From Bacteriovoracaceae bacterium (GTDB taxonomy: Bacteria > Bdellovibrionota > Bacteriovoracia > Bacteriovoracales > Bacteriovoracaceae): a stretch of DNA of 6,164 nt. The notes under the pieces were generated by a model. That model was not told where the DNA came from. It saw only the letters and a list, made by a program, of their open reading frames with translations, and ran no database searches. Position numbers and translations under genes: made by a program. This document shows positions 6,040-6,164 of this stretch, one piece after another. Location of the stretch: contig CANFNN010000184.1 of NCBI GenBank assembly GCA_947448095.1, positions 1 to 6,164 on the forward strand, in the 5' to 3' direction. How positions within the stretch are numbered: the first letter of the stretch is position 1; each line of letters opens with the position of its first letter.

Positions 6040-6163
6040 AGCTAAGTAGTTCCAAAATAAGTTTAGGCTTTTTCACTTTTTGTGAGCTCATGACTAAAAC
6101 TTCTTTATGGAATGTTGATTTAATTTTTTCTGCAATTTCTTTTTGATGAATATGGTGATGAAT
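6038..6163 (-). CDS. 3' end of an unidentified gene upstream of pnp (41 C-terminal residues)
   Basis: An open frame runs from the right edge of the window to a TAA at 6040-6038 and encodes 41 residues. It begins IHHHIHQKEIAEKI, includes HKEVLVMSSQKVKK and ends PKLILELLS. It is the only frame on this strand that fits the 10-bp spacing to the pnp start and the shared Shine-Dalgarno, so it is probably the C-terminus of the preceding operon member. The His-rich start (four His in five residues) and Lys-rich tail are the only visible traits. I do not recognise the family. The neighbours hint at nucleoside metabolism, but this is only context. Confidence 0.6.
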   Translation of the reverse strand: MHHHIHQKEIAEKIKSTFHKEVLVMSSQKVKKPKLILELLS

Positions 6164-6164
6164 C

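Overview
The window looks like ordinary chromosomal DNA from an AT-rich Gram-negative bacterium (about 40% GC by eye), densely packed and without mobile elements, RNA genes or CRISPR. Low GC, short spacers and the style of the proteins (a two-domain M23 peptidase beside a soluble HisKA protein, a PNP/cytidine deaminase pair) suggest Bdellovibrionota, perhaps the Bacteriovorax/Halobacteriovorax side. This taxonomic guess is inference only.

Left half, + strand (2-3461): the 3' part of xseA (exodeoxyribonuclease VII large subunit), an exported two-domain M23 peptidoglycan endopeptidase that starts in an ATGA overlap with xseA, and, 2 bp further on, a 569-residue soluble histidine-kinase-like protein. 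The last has an intact HisKA phospho-acceptor box (HELNNP) but no recognisable ATP-binding N, G1 or G2 box, so it is probably a pseudokinase or phosphotransfer protein. The tight spacing indicates one operon.

Right half, - strand, transcribed from 6164 towards 3445: the last 41 codons of an unidentified gene, then purine nucleoside phosphorylase, a homotetrameric-type cytidine deaminase (1 bp after the PNP stop), and a 436-residue DEDDh (DnaQ-like) 3'-5' exonuclease with a long C-terminal region I cannot assign. PNP and the deaminase form a nucleoside-salvage pair. The exonuclease follows after a 44-bp spacer holding a perfect 7-bp hairpin placed between a Shine-Dalgarno-like AAGG and the start codon.

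The two gene blocks converge and overlap tail to tail by 17 bp (3445-3461), with no visible terminator between them. No stretch over 300 bp lacks a gene. The points most worth a second look are the kinase with a degenerate ATPase domain, the unassigned C-terminal half of the exonuclease, and the hairpin in front of the exonuclease start. I see no clear case for an entirely new multi-gene system here.
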